A stretch of DNA of 64,000 bases from Diplolepis rosae (taxonomy: Eukaryota > Arthropoda > Insecta > Hymenoptera > Diplolepididae): NCBI GenBank assembly GCA_030998225.1, contig JAPYXD010000592.1:119200-183199 (forward strand), read 5' to 3'. The position numbers were made by a program, and so were the translations under genes. The notes below the pieces were generated by a model that made no database searches, was not told the DNA's origin, and saw only the letters and a program-made list of their open reading frames with translations. Shown piece by piece: positions 51,924 to 63,084 of the stretch (positions are counted from its first letter, which is position 1; each line of letters begins with the position of its first letter).

Positions 51924-53911
51924 GTTGTTCAGGATCATGCACCAGGTCGCATAAATAATAATCTGTCTGATCTTTTTTCTTATTCGAACACTAACTCTTT
52001 CAAAAACAAATTCTTTTGCAGTTTCAAAGACTCCGATTCTCAAAATCATGCACCAGATTATTAAAACAATACTTTACAGAAATTTTTTTATATTTATACA
52101 TTAATAGTTATAAAGACAACTTAAAATACTATTTTAATGAGCACGTTGTTCAGGATCATGCACCAGGTCGCATAAATAATAATCTGTCTGATCTTTTTTC
52201 TTATTCGAACACTAACTCTTTCAAAAACAAATTCTTTTGCAGTTTCAAAGACTCCGATTCTCAAAATCATGCACCAGATTATTAAAACAATACTTTACAG
52301 AAATTTTTTTATATTTATACATTAATAGTTATAAAGACAACTTAAAATACTATTTTAATGAGCACGTTGTTCAGGATCATGCACCAGGTCGCATAAATAA
52401 TAATCTGTCGGATCTTTTTTCTTATTCGAACACTAACTCTTTCAAAAACAAATTCTTTTGCAGTTTCAAACACTCCGATTCTCAAAATCATGCACCAGAT
52501 TATTAAAACAATACTTTACAGAAATTTTTTTATATTTATAAATTAATAGTTATAAAGACAACTTAAAATACTATTTTAATGAGCACGTTGTTCAGGATCA
52601 TGCACCAGGTCGCATAAATAATAATCTGTCTGATCTTTTTTCTTATTCGAACACTAACTCTTTCAAAAAAAAATTCTTTTGCAGTTTCAAAGACTCCGAT
52701 TCTCAAAATCATGCACTAGATTATTAAAACAATACTTTACAAAAATTGTTTTATATTTATACATTAATAGTTATAAAGACAACTTAAAATATAATTTTAA
52801 TGAGCACGTTGTTCAGGATCATGCACCAGGTCGCATAAATAATAATCTGTGGGATCTTTTTTCTTATTCGAACACTAACTCTTTCAAATACAAATTCTTG
52901 TGCAGTTTCAAACACTCCGATTCTCAAAATCATGCACCAGATTATTAAAACAATACTTTACAGAAATTTTTTTATATTTATAAATTAATAGTTATAAAGA
53001 CAACTTAAAATACTATTTTAATGAGCACGTTGTTCAGGATCATGGACCAGGTCGCATAAATAATAATCTGTCTGATCTTTTTTCTTATGCGAACACTAAC
53101 TATTTCAAAAAAAAATTCTTTTGCAGTTTCAAAGACTCCGATTCTCAAAATCATGCACTAGATTATTAAAACAATACTTTACAAAAATTGTTTTATATTT
53201 ATACATTAATAGTTATAAAGACAACTTGAAATATAATTTTAATGAGCACGTTGTTCAGGATCATGCACCAGGTCGCATAAATAATAATCTGTCGGATCTT
53301 TTTTCTTATTAGAAAACTATCTCTTTCAAAAACAAATTCTTTTGCAGTTGCAAAGATTCCGATGCTCAAAATCATGCACCAGATTATTAAAACAATACAT
53401 TACAGAAATGTTTTTATATTTATACATTAATAATTATAAAAACAACTTAAGAAGGAATTTTTAATGATCCCGTTGTTCAGGATCATACACATTTCGCATA
53501 AATAATAATCTGCTGGGACATTTTTCTTAGTCGAACACTACCTCTTTCAAATACAAATTATTTGCAGTTGCAAAGATTCCGATGCTCAAAATCATGCACC
53601 AAATTATTAAAACAATACTTTACAGAAATTGTTTTATATTTATACATTAATAGTTATAATAACAACTTAAAATACAATTTTAATGAGCACGTTGTTCAGG
53701 TTTATACGCCAGGTCGCATAAATAATAATCTGTCTGATCTTTTTCCTTATTCGAACACTAACTCTTTCAAAAACAAATTCTTTTGCAGTTGCAAAGACTC
53801 CGATGCTCAAAATCATGCACCAAATTATTAAAACAATACTTTACAGAAATTGTTTTATATTTATACATTAATAGTAATAAAAACAACTTAAAATACAATT
53901 ATAATGAGCGC
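51924..53911 (+). repeat. Nine-monomer spacer run R5 (1988 bp)
   Basis: Same length and largely the same order as R4, offset by 4416 bp, including TTTATACGCCAGG and TTTTTCCTTATTCG near 53700-53750. Together with the flanking modules this is a tandem copy of a unit of about 20 monomers. Confidence 0.87.
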
Positions 53912-55456
53912 GTTGTTCAGGATCATATACCTGGTCTCTTAAATAATAATCTGTCGGAACTTGTTTCTTGTTCAAAGACTACCTCTTTAAAAAACAAATT
54001 CTTTTACAGTTGCAGAGATGCCGTTGCCTAGAATCATGCACCAGATTGCTAAAAAAATACTTTGCAGGAATTGTTTATATATTTATACATAACAATTTTT
54101 AAAAACAACTCACTATACATTTTAATTGCCTCCTTGTTCAGGATCATACACCAGGTCACTAAAATAATAATCTGCTGGGACATTTTTCTTAGTCCAACAC
54201 TACCTCTTTCAAATGCAAATTCTTTTGCAGTTGCAAAGATTCCGTTGCCTAGAATCATGCTACAGATTGCTATAACAATACTTTGCTGGAATTGCCTTCA
54301 TATTTATACATTAATAGTTATGAAAACAACTTACAATGCATTCTAATTGCCCCGTTGTTTAGGATCATACACCAGCTCGCTAAAATAATAATCTTATGTA
54401 ACATTTTTCTTATTCGAACACTAACTCTTTCAATAACAAATTCTTTTGCAGTTGCAAAGATTCCGATGCTCAAAATCATGCACCAGATTATTAAAACAAT
54501 ATTTACAGAAATTTTTTTATATTTATATATTAATAGTTATAAAAACAAAATAAAATACAATTTCAATGATCCCGTTGTTCAGGATCATAAACCTGGTCTC
54601 TTAAATAATAATCTGTCGGAACTTTTTTCTTATTAGAACACTATCTCTTTCAAAAACAAATTTTTTTACAGTTGCAAAGACTCCGATGCTCAAAATCATG
54701 CACCAGATTATTGAAACAATACTTTACAGAAATGTTTTTATATTTATACATTAATAATTATAAAAACAACTTAAAAAGGAATTTTTAATGATCCCTTTGT
54801 TCAGGATCATACACCAGGTCGCATAAATAATAATCTGCTGGAACATTTTTCTTAGTCGAACACTACCTCTTTCAAATACAAATTATTTTGCAGTTGCAAA
54901 GACTCCGATGCTCAAAATCATGCACCTGAATATTAGAGCAATATTTTCCAGTAATTGTTTTATATTAATACATTAATAGTTATAAAAACAACTCAAAATC
55001 CAATTTTAATGAGCACGTTGTTCAGGTTCATGCACCTGTTCGCAAAAATAATAATCTGTCGGATCTTTTTTCTTATTCGAACACTAACTCTTTCAAAAAC
55101 AAATTCTTTTGCAGTTTCAAAGACTCCGATTCTCAAAATCATGCACCAGATTATTAAAACAATACTTTACAGAAATTGTTTTATATTTATACATTAATAG
55201 TTATAAAGACAACTTAAATACAATTTTAATGATCACGTTGTTCAGGATCATGCAACAGGTCGCATAAATAATAATCTGCTGATCTTTTTTCTTATTAGAA
55301 CACTATCTCTTTCAAAAACAAATTCTTTTGCAGTTGCAAAGACTCCGATGCTCAACATCATGCACCAAATTATTAAAACAATACTTTACAGAAATTGTTT
55401 TATATTTATACATTAATAGTAATAAAAACAACTTAAAATACAATTATAATGAGCGC
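53912..55456 (+). repeat. Diverged module M6, truncated (7 monomers, 1545 bp)
   Basis: The anchor is at 54133. The first seven monomers of the module are present, then near 55250-55320 the sequence switches directly to the lead-in of another module (TTATTAGAACACTATC). It carries ATAATCTTATGTAAC at about 54389 where most copies have ATAATCTGCTGTAAC; only M8 shares this. Other private changes include GATCCCTTTGTTCAGG near 54789. Confidence 0.85.
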
Positions 55457-57221
55457 GTTGTTCAGGATCATATACCTGGTCTCTTAAATAATAATCTGTC
55501 GGAACTTGTTTCTTGTTCAAAGACTACCTCTTTAAAAAACAAATTCTTTTACAGTTGCAGAGATGCCGTTGCCTAGAATCATGCACCAGATTGCTAAAAA
55601 AATACTTTGCAGGAATTGTTTATATATTTATACATAACAATTTTTAAAAACAACTCACTATACATTTTAATTGCCTCCTTGTTCAGGATCATACACCAGG
55701 TCACTAAAATAATAATCTGCTGGGACATTTTTCTTAGTCCAACACTACCTCTTTCAAATGCAAATTCTTTTGCAGTTGCAAAGATTCCGTTGCCTAGAAT
55801 CATGCTACAGATTGCTATAACAATACTTTGCTGGAATTGCCTTCATATTTATACATTAATAGTTATGAAAACAACTTACAATGCATTCTAATTGCCCCGT
55901 TGTTTAGGATCATACACCAGCTCGCTAAAATAATAATCTGCTGTAACATTTTTCTTATTCGAACACTAACTCTTTCAATAACAAATTCTTTTGCAGTTGC
56001 AAAGATTCCGATGCTCAAAATCATGCACCAGATTATTAAAACAATATTTACAGAAATTTTTTTATACTTATATATTAATAGTTATAAAAACAAAATAAAA
56101 TATAATTTTAATGATCCCGTTGTTCAGGATCATAAACCTGGTCTCTTAAATAATAATCTGTCGGAACTTTTTTCTTATTAGAACACTATCTCTTTCAAAA
56201 TCAAATTTTTTTACAGTTGCAAAGACTCCGATGCTCAAAATCATGCACCAGATTATTGAAACAATACTTTACAGAAATGTTTTTATATTTATACATTAAT
56301 AATTATAAAAACAACTTAAAAAAATTTTTAATGATCCCGATGTTCAGGATCATACACCAGGTCGCATCAATAATAATCTGCTGGACCATTTGTCGTCGTC
56401 GAACACTACCTCTTTCCAAATACAAATTATGTTGCAGTTGCAAAGACTCCGATGCTCAAAATCATGCACCTGAATCGTAGAGCAATATTTTCCAGTCATT
56501 GTTTTATATTAATACATTAATAGTTATAAAAACAACTCAAAATCCAATTTTAATGAGCACGTTGTTCAGGTTCATGCACCTGTTCGCAAAAATAATAATC
56601 TGTCGGATCTTTTTTCTTATTCGAACACTAACTCTTTCAAAAACAAATTCTTTTGCAGTTTCAAAGACTCCGATTCTCAAAATCATGCACCAGATTATTA
56701 AAACAATACTTTACAGAAATTGTTTTATATTTATACATTAATAGTTATAAAGACAACTTAAAATACTATTTTAATGAGCACGTTGTTCAGGATCATGCAC
56801 CAGGTCGCATAAATAATAATCTGCGGATCTTTTTTCTTATTCGAACACTAACTCTTTCAAGAACAAATTCTTTTACAGTTGCAAAGACTCCGATGCTCAA
56901 AATCATGCACCAGATTGCTAAAACAATACTTTGCAGGAATTGTCTTTATATTTATACATTAATAGTTATGAAAACAACTCACAATGCATTTTAATTGCCC
57001 AGATTTTCAGGATCATACACCTGGTAACTAAAATATTAATCTGCTGTGACATTTTTCTTAGTCGAACACTACCTCTTTCAAATACAAATTCTTTTGCAGT
57101 TGTAAAGATTTGAGCCCTCGAATCATGCACCATATTGCTAAAACAATACTTTGCAGGTATTATTATTATATTTATACATTAATAGCTTTAAAAAGAACTT
57201 ACAATGCATTTTAATTGCCCC
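55457..57221 (+). repeat. Diverged module M7 (8 monomers)
   Basis: The anchor is at 55678, only 1545 bp (7 monomers) after M6, so M6 and M7 are a direct tandem pair with no spacer. M7 has CATAACAATTTTT like M6. A cluster of changes lies at 56317-56497. The module ends early: the final monomers (TTTGCCACGTTGTTCTGG and CAGATCGCATAAGTATT) are replaced by TTGCCCCGTTGTTCAGG and F-type monomers. Confidence 0.86.
56317..56497 (+). other. Cluster of A-to-C and T-to-G changes in M7
   Basis: Against M1-M6 and M9, this 180-bp stretch has nine substitutions. By my reading all are A-to-C (five) or T-to-G (four). Examples: GCATAAATA becomes GCATCAATA; GGAACATTTTTCTTAG becomes GGACCATTTGTCGTCG; GAATATTAG becomes GAATCGTAG; AGTAATTG becomes AGTCATTG. 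It also has one inserted C (TTTCCAAATAC) and a shortened AAAAAGGAATTTT. Confidence 0.78.
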
Positions 57222-59208
57222 GTTGTTCAGGATCATACACCAGGTCGCATAAATAATAATCTGTCGGATCTTTTTTCTTATTCGAACACTAACTCTTTCA
57301 AAAACAAATTCTTTTGCAGTTTCAAAGACTCCGATTCTCAAAATCATGCACCAGATTATTAAAACAATACTTTACAGAAATTGTTTTATATTTATACATT
57401 AATAGTTATAAAGACAACTTAAAATACTATTTTAATGAGCACGTTGTTCAGGATCATGCACCAGGTCGCATAAATAATAATCTGTGGGATCTTTTTTCTT
57501 ATTCGAACACTAACTCTTTCAAGAACAAATTCTTTTGCAGTTGCAAAGACTCCGATTCTCAAAATCATGCACCAGATTATTAAAACAATACTTTACAGAA
57601 ATTTTTTTATATTTATACATTAATAGTTATAAAGACAACTTAAAATACTATTTTAATGAGCACGTTGTTCAGGATCATGCACCAGGTCGCATAAATAATA
57701 ATCTGTCGGATCTTTTTTCTTATTCGAACACTAACTCTTTCAAAAACAAATTCTTTTGCAGTTTCAAAGACTCCGATTCTCAAAATCATGCACCAGATTA
57801 TTAAAACAATACTTTACAGAAATTTTTTTATATTTATACATTAATAGTTATAAAGACAACTTAAAATACTATTTTAATGAGCACGTTGTTCAGGATCATG
57901 CACCAGGTCGCATAAATAATAATCTGTCGGATCTTTTTTCTTATTCGAACACTAACTCTTTCAAAAACAAATTCTTTTGCAGTTTCAAAGACTCCGATTC
58001 TCAAAATCATGCACCAGATTATTAAAACAATACTTTACAGAAATTGTTTTATATTTATACATTAATAGTTATAAAGACAACTTAAAATACTATTTTAATG
58101 AGCACGTTGTTCAGGATCATGCACCAGGTCGCATAAATAATAATCTGTCGGATCTTTTTTCTTATTCGAACACTAACTCTTTCAAAAACAAATTCTTTTG
58201 CAGTTTCAAACACTCCGATTCTCAAAATCATGCACCAGATTATTAAAACAATACTTTACAGAAATTTTTTTATATTTATACATTAATAGTTATAAAGACA
58301 ACTTAAAATACTATTTTAATGAGCACGTTGTTCAGGATCATGCACCAGGTCGCATAAATAATAATCTGTCTGATCTTTTTTCTTATTCGAACACTAACTC
58401 TTTCAAAAACAAATTCTTTTGCAGTTTCAAAGACTCCGATTCTCAAAATCATGCACTAGATTATTAAAACAATACTTTACAAAAATTGTTTTATATTTAT
58501 ACATTAATAGTTATAAAGACAACTTAAAATATAATTTTAATGAGCACGTTGTTCAGGATCATGCACCAGGTCGCATAAATAATAATCTGTCGGATCTTTT
58601 TTCTTATTAGAACACTATCTCTTTCAAAAACAAATTCTTTTGCAGTTGCAAAGATTCCGATGCTCAAAATCATGCACCAGATTATTAAAACAATACATTA
58701 CAGAAATGTTTTTATATTTATACATTAGTAATTATAAAAACAACTTAAAATGCATTTTTAATGATCCCGTTGTTCAGGATCATACACATTTCGCATAAAT
58801 AATAATCTGCTGGGACATTTTTCTTAGTCGAACACTACCTCTTTCAAATACAAATTATTTGCAGTTGCAAAGATTCCGATGCTCAAAATCATGCACCAAA
58901 TTATTAAAACAATACTTTACAGAAATTGTTTTATATTTATACATTAATAGTTATAAAAACAACTCAAAATACAATTTTAATGAGCACGTTGTTCAGGTTT
59001 ATACACCAGGTCGCATAAATAATAATCTGTCGGATCTTTTTTCTTATTCGAACACTAACTCTTTCAAAAACAAATTCTTTTGCAGTTGCAAAGACTCCGA
59101 TGCTCAAAATCATGCACCAAATTATTAAAACAATACTTTACAGAAATTGTTTTATATTTATACATTAATAGTAATAAAAACAACTTAAAATACAATTATA
59201 ATGAGCGC
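57222..59208 (+). repeat. Nine-monomer spacer run R7 (1987 bp)
   Basis: Same length as R4 and R5 within one base and the same closing order: the GCACTAGATT / CAAAAATTG monomer (about 58455), a C-type monomer with TTATTAGAACACTATC, the CATACACATTTCGC marker (about 58786), then two C-type monomers before the module. It lacks the TTTATACGCC change of R4 and R5, having TTTATACACC near 58999. Confidence 0.86.
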
Positions 59209-60531
59209 GTTGTTCAGGATCATATACCTGGTCTCTTAAATAATAATCTGTCGGAACTTGTTTCTTATTCAAAGACTACCTCTTTAAAAAACAAATTCTT
59301 TTACAGTTGCAGAGATTCCGTTGCCTAGAATCATGCACCAGATTGTTAAAAAAATACTTTGCAGGAATTGTTTATATATTTATACATAACTAGTTTTAAA
59401 AACAACTCACTATACATTTTAATTGCCTCCTTGTTCAGGATCATACACCAGGTCACTAAAATAATAATCTGCTGGGACATTTTTCTTAGTCGAACACTAC
59501 CTCTTTCAAATGCAAATTCTTTTGCAGTTGCAAAGATTCCGATGCTCAAAATCATGCACCAGATTATTAAAACAATATTTACAGAAATTTTTTTATATTT
59601 ATACATTAATAGTTATGAAAACAACTTACAATGCATTCTAATTGCCCCGTTGTCTAGGATCATGCACCAGATTGCTGAAATAATAATCTTATGTAACATT
59701 TTTCTTATTCGAACACTAACTCTTACAATCACAAATTTTTTTGCAGTTGCAAAGAATCCGATGCTCAAAATCATGCACCAGATTATTAAAACAATACTTT
59801 ACAGAAATTTTTTTATATTTATATATTAATAGTTATAAAAACAAAATAAAATATAATTTTAATGATCCCGTTGTTCAGGATCATAAACCTGGTCTCTTAG
59901 ATAATAATCTGTAGGAACTTTTTTCTTAGTCGAACACTACCTCTTTCAAATACAAATTATTTTGCAGTTGCAAAGACTCCGATGCTCAAAATCATGCACC
60001 AGATTATTAGAACAATATTTTACAGATATTGTTTTATATTTATACATTAATAATTATTAAAACAACTTAAAATAAATTTTAATGATCCCGATGTTCAGGA
60101 TCATACACCAGGTCGCATAAATAATAATCTGCTGGAACATTTTTCTTAGTCGAACACTACCTCTTTCAAATACAAATTATTTTGCAGTTGCAAAGACTCC
60201 GATGCTCAAAATCATGCACCTGAATATTAGAGCAATATTTTCTAGTAATTGTTTTATATTAATACATTAATAGTTATAAAAACAACTCAAAATACAATTT
60301 TAATGAGCACGTTGTTCAGGTTCATGCACCTGTTCGCAAAAATAATAATCTGTCGGATCTTTTTTCTTATTCGAACACTAACTCTTTCAAAAACAAATTC
60401 TTTTGCAGTTTCAAAGACTCCGATTCTCAAAATCATGCACCAGATTATTAAAACAATACTTTACAGAAATTGTTTTATATTTATACATTAATAGTTATAA
60501 AGACAACTTAAAATACTATTTTAATGAGCAC
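59209..60531 (+). repeat. Diverged module M8, rearranged (6 monomers)
   Basis: The anchor is at 59430. One expected monomer step is missing: the second half of the 59430 monomer carries sequence proper to a later monomer (GATTCCGATGCTC and ACAATATTTACAG at about 59535-59585), then returns to TTATGAAAACAACTTAC. The next half-A unit begins CATGCACCAGATTGCTG (about 59661), a half-B start in a half-A position. It has CATAACTAGTTTT and GAGATTCCGTTGCC like M1, and ATAATCTTATGTAAC like M6. Confidence 0.82.
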
Positions 60532-61359
60532 GTTGTTCAGGATCATGCACCAGGTCGCATAAATAATAATCTGTCGGATCTTTTTTATTATTCGAACACT
60601 AACTCTTTCAAAAACAAATTCTTTTGCAGTTTCAAAGACTCCGATTCTCAAAATCATGCACCAGATTATTAAAACAATACTTTACAGAAATTGTTTTATA
60701 TTTATACATTAATAGTTATAAAGACAACTTAAAATACTATTTTAATGAGCACGTTGTTCAGGATCATACACCAGGTCGCATAAATATTAATCTGTCGGAT
60801 CTTTTTTCTTATTCGAACACTAACTCTTTCAAAAACAAATTCTTTTGCAGTTGCAAAGATTCCGATGCTCAAAATCATGCACCAGATTATTAAAACAATA
60901 CTTTACAGAACTTTTTTTATATTTATACATTAATAGTTATAAAAACAACTTAAATTTTAATGATCCCGTTGTTCAGGATCATACTAAATAATAATCTGCT
61001 GGGACATTTTTCTTAGTCGAACACTACCTCTTTCAAATACAAATTATTTGCAGTTGCAAAGATTCCGATGCTCAAAATCATGCACCAAATTATTAAAACA
61101 ATACTTTACAGAAATTGTTTTATATTTATACATTAATAGTTATAAAGACAACTTAAAATACAATTTTAATGAGCACGTTGTTCGATCTTTTTTCTTATTC
61201 GAACACTAACTCTTTCAAAAACAAATTCTTTTGCAGTTTCAAAGACTCCGATTCTCAAAATCATGCACCAGATTATTAAAACAATACTTTACAGAAATTG
61301 TTTTATATTTATACATTAATAGTAATAAAAACAACTTAAAATACAATTTTAATGAGCAC
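60532..61359 (+). repeat. Short spacer R8 with several deletions
   Basis: Nearly four monomers long but shortened by small deletions: about 6 bp at 60953-60957 (CTTAAATTTTAATG), about 11-12 bp near 60985 (CATACTAAATAATAATC), and 38 bp at 61183/61184 (GTTGTTCGATCTTTT). They account for the M8-M9 spacing of 2151 bp, which is about 59 bp short of 10 monomers. Confidence 0.82.
61183..61184 (+). other. 38-bp deletion junction
   Basis: GTTGTTC is joined straight to GATCTTTTTT, removing the segment that normally holds GGATCATGCACC and CAGGTCGCATAAATAA. Confidence 0.8.
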
Positions 61360-62465
61360 GTTGTTCAGGATCATATACCTGGTCTCTTAAATAATAATCT
61401 GTCGGAACTTGTTTCTTGTTCAAAGACTACCTCTTTAAAAAACAAATTCTTTTACAGTTGCAGAGATGCCGTTGCCTAGAATCATGCACCAGATTGCTAA
61501 AAAAATACTTTGCAGGAATTGTTTATATATTTATACATAACAATTTTTAAAAACAACTCACTATACATTTTAATTGCCTCCTTGTTCAGGATCATACACC
61601 AGGTCACTAAAATAATAATCTGCTGGGACATTTTTTCTTAGTCCAACACTACCTCTTTCAAATGCAAATTCTTTTGCAGTTGCAAAGATTCCGTTGCCTA
61701 GAATCATGCTACAGATTGCTATAACAATACTTTGCTGGAATTGCCTTCATATTTATACATTAATAGTTATGAAAACAACTTACAATGCATTCTAATTGCC
61801 CCGTTGTTTAGGATCATACACCAGCTCGCTAAAATAATAATCTGCTGTAACATTTTTCTTATTCGAACACTAACTCTTTCAATAACAAATTCTTTTGCAG
61901 TTGCAAAGATTCCGATGCTCAAAATCATGCACCAGATTATTAAAACAATATTTACAGAAATTTTTTTATACTTATATATTAATAGTTATAAAAACAAAAT
62001 AAAATATAATTTTAATGATCCCGTTGTTCAGGATCATAAACCTGGTCTCTTAAATAATAATCTGTCGGAACTTTTTTCTTATTAGAACACTATCTCTTTC
62101 AAAATCAAATTTTTTTACAGTTGCAAAGACTCCGATGCTCAAAATCATGCACCAGATTATTGAAACAATACTTTACAGAAATGTTTTTATATTTATACAT
62201 TAATAATTATAAAAACAACTTAAAAAGGAATTTTTAATGATCCCGATGTTCAGGATCATACACCAGGTCGCATAAATAATAATCTGCTGGAACATTTTTC
62301 TTAGTCGAACACTACCTCTTTCAAATACAAATTATTTTGCAGTTGCAAAGACTCCGATGCTCAAAATCATGCACCTGAATATTAGAGCAATATTTTCTAG
62401 TAATTGTTTTATATTAATACATTAATAGTTATAAAAACAACTTAAAATACTATTTTAATGAGCAC
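61360..62465 (+). repeat. Diverged module M9 (5 monomers)
   Basis: The anchor is at 61581. It keeps the first five module monomers, with CATAACAATTTTT and GATGCCGTTGCC like M2 and M3, and a one-base longer T-tract (CATTTTTTCTTAG, about 61631). It then passes into F-type monomers instead of the CATGCACCTGTTCGC monomer. Confidence 0.84.
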
Positions 62466-62786
62466 GTTGTTCAGGATCATGCACCAGGTCGCATAAATAA
62501 TAATCTGTCGGATCTTTTTCTTATTCGAACACTAACTCTTTCAAAAACAAATTCTTTTGCAGTTTCAAAGACTCCGATTCTCAAAATCATGCACCAGATT
62601 ATTAAAACAATACTTTACAGAAATTTTTTTATATTTATACATTAATAGTTATAAAGACAACTTAAAATACTATTTTAATGAGCACGTTGTTCAGGATCAT
62701 GCACCAGGTCGCATAAATAATAATCTGTCGGATCTTTTTTCTTATTCGAACACTAACTCTTTCAAAAACAAATTCTTTTACAGTTG

Positions 62787-62790
62787 CAAA
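62787..62790 (+). other. Deletion junction, 197 bp lost at a CAAA microhomology
   Basis: The sequence reads CAGTTGCAAATACAAATTC. In M4 the two parts, CAGTTGCAAAG at about 46061 and TTTCAAATACAAATTC at about 46259, are 197 bp apart. The CAAA at the join occurs at both ends. A whole monomer is 221 bp, so this is not an in-register exchange. Confidence 0.78.
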
Positions 62791-63081
62791 TACAAATTCT
62801 TTTGCAGTTGTAAAGATTTGAGCCCTCGAATCATGCACCATATTGCTAAAACAATACTTTGCAGGTATTATTATTATATTTATACATTAATAGCTTTAAA
62901 AAGAACTTTCAATGCATTTTATTTGCCACGTTGTTCTGGATCATACACCAGGTCGCATAAATAATAATCTGTCGGATCTTTTTTCTTATTCGAACACAAA
63001 CTCTTTCAAAAACAAATTCTTTTGCAGTTTCAAAGACTCCGATTCTCAAAATCATGCACCAGATTATTGAAACAATACTTT

Positions 63082-63084
63082 ATA
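63082..63084 (+). other. Deletion junction, about 103 bp lost between half-units
   Basis: ACAATACTTTA of half B is joined to TAATCTGTCAGATC of half A. In a normal monomer these points are about 103 bp apart, and they sit at nearly matching places in the two half-units (7 bp out of register by the simple alignment). Confidence 0.72.
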
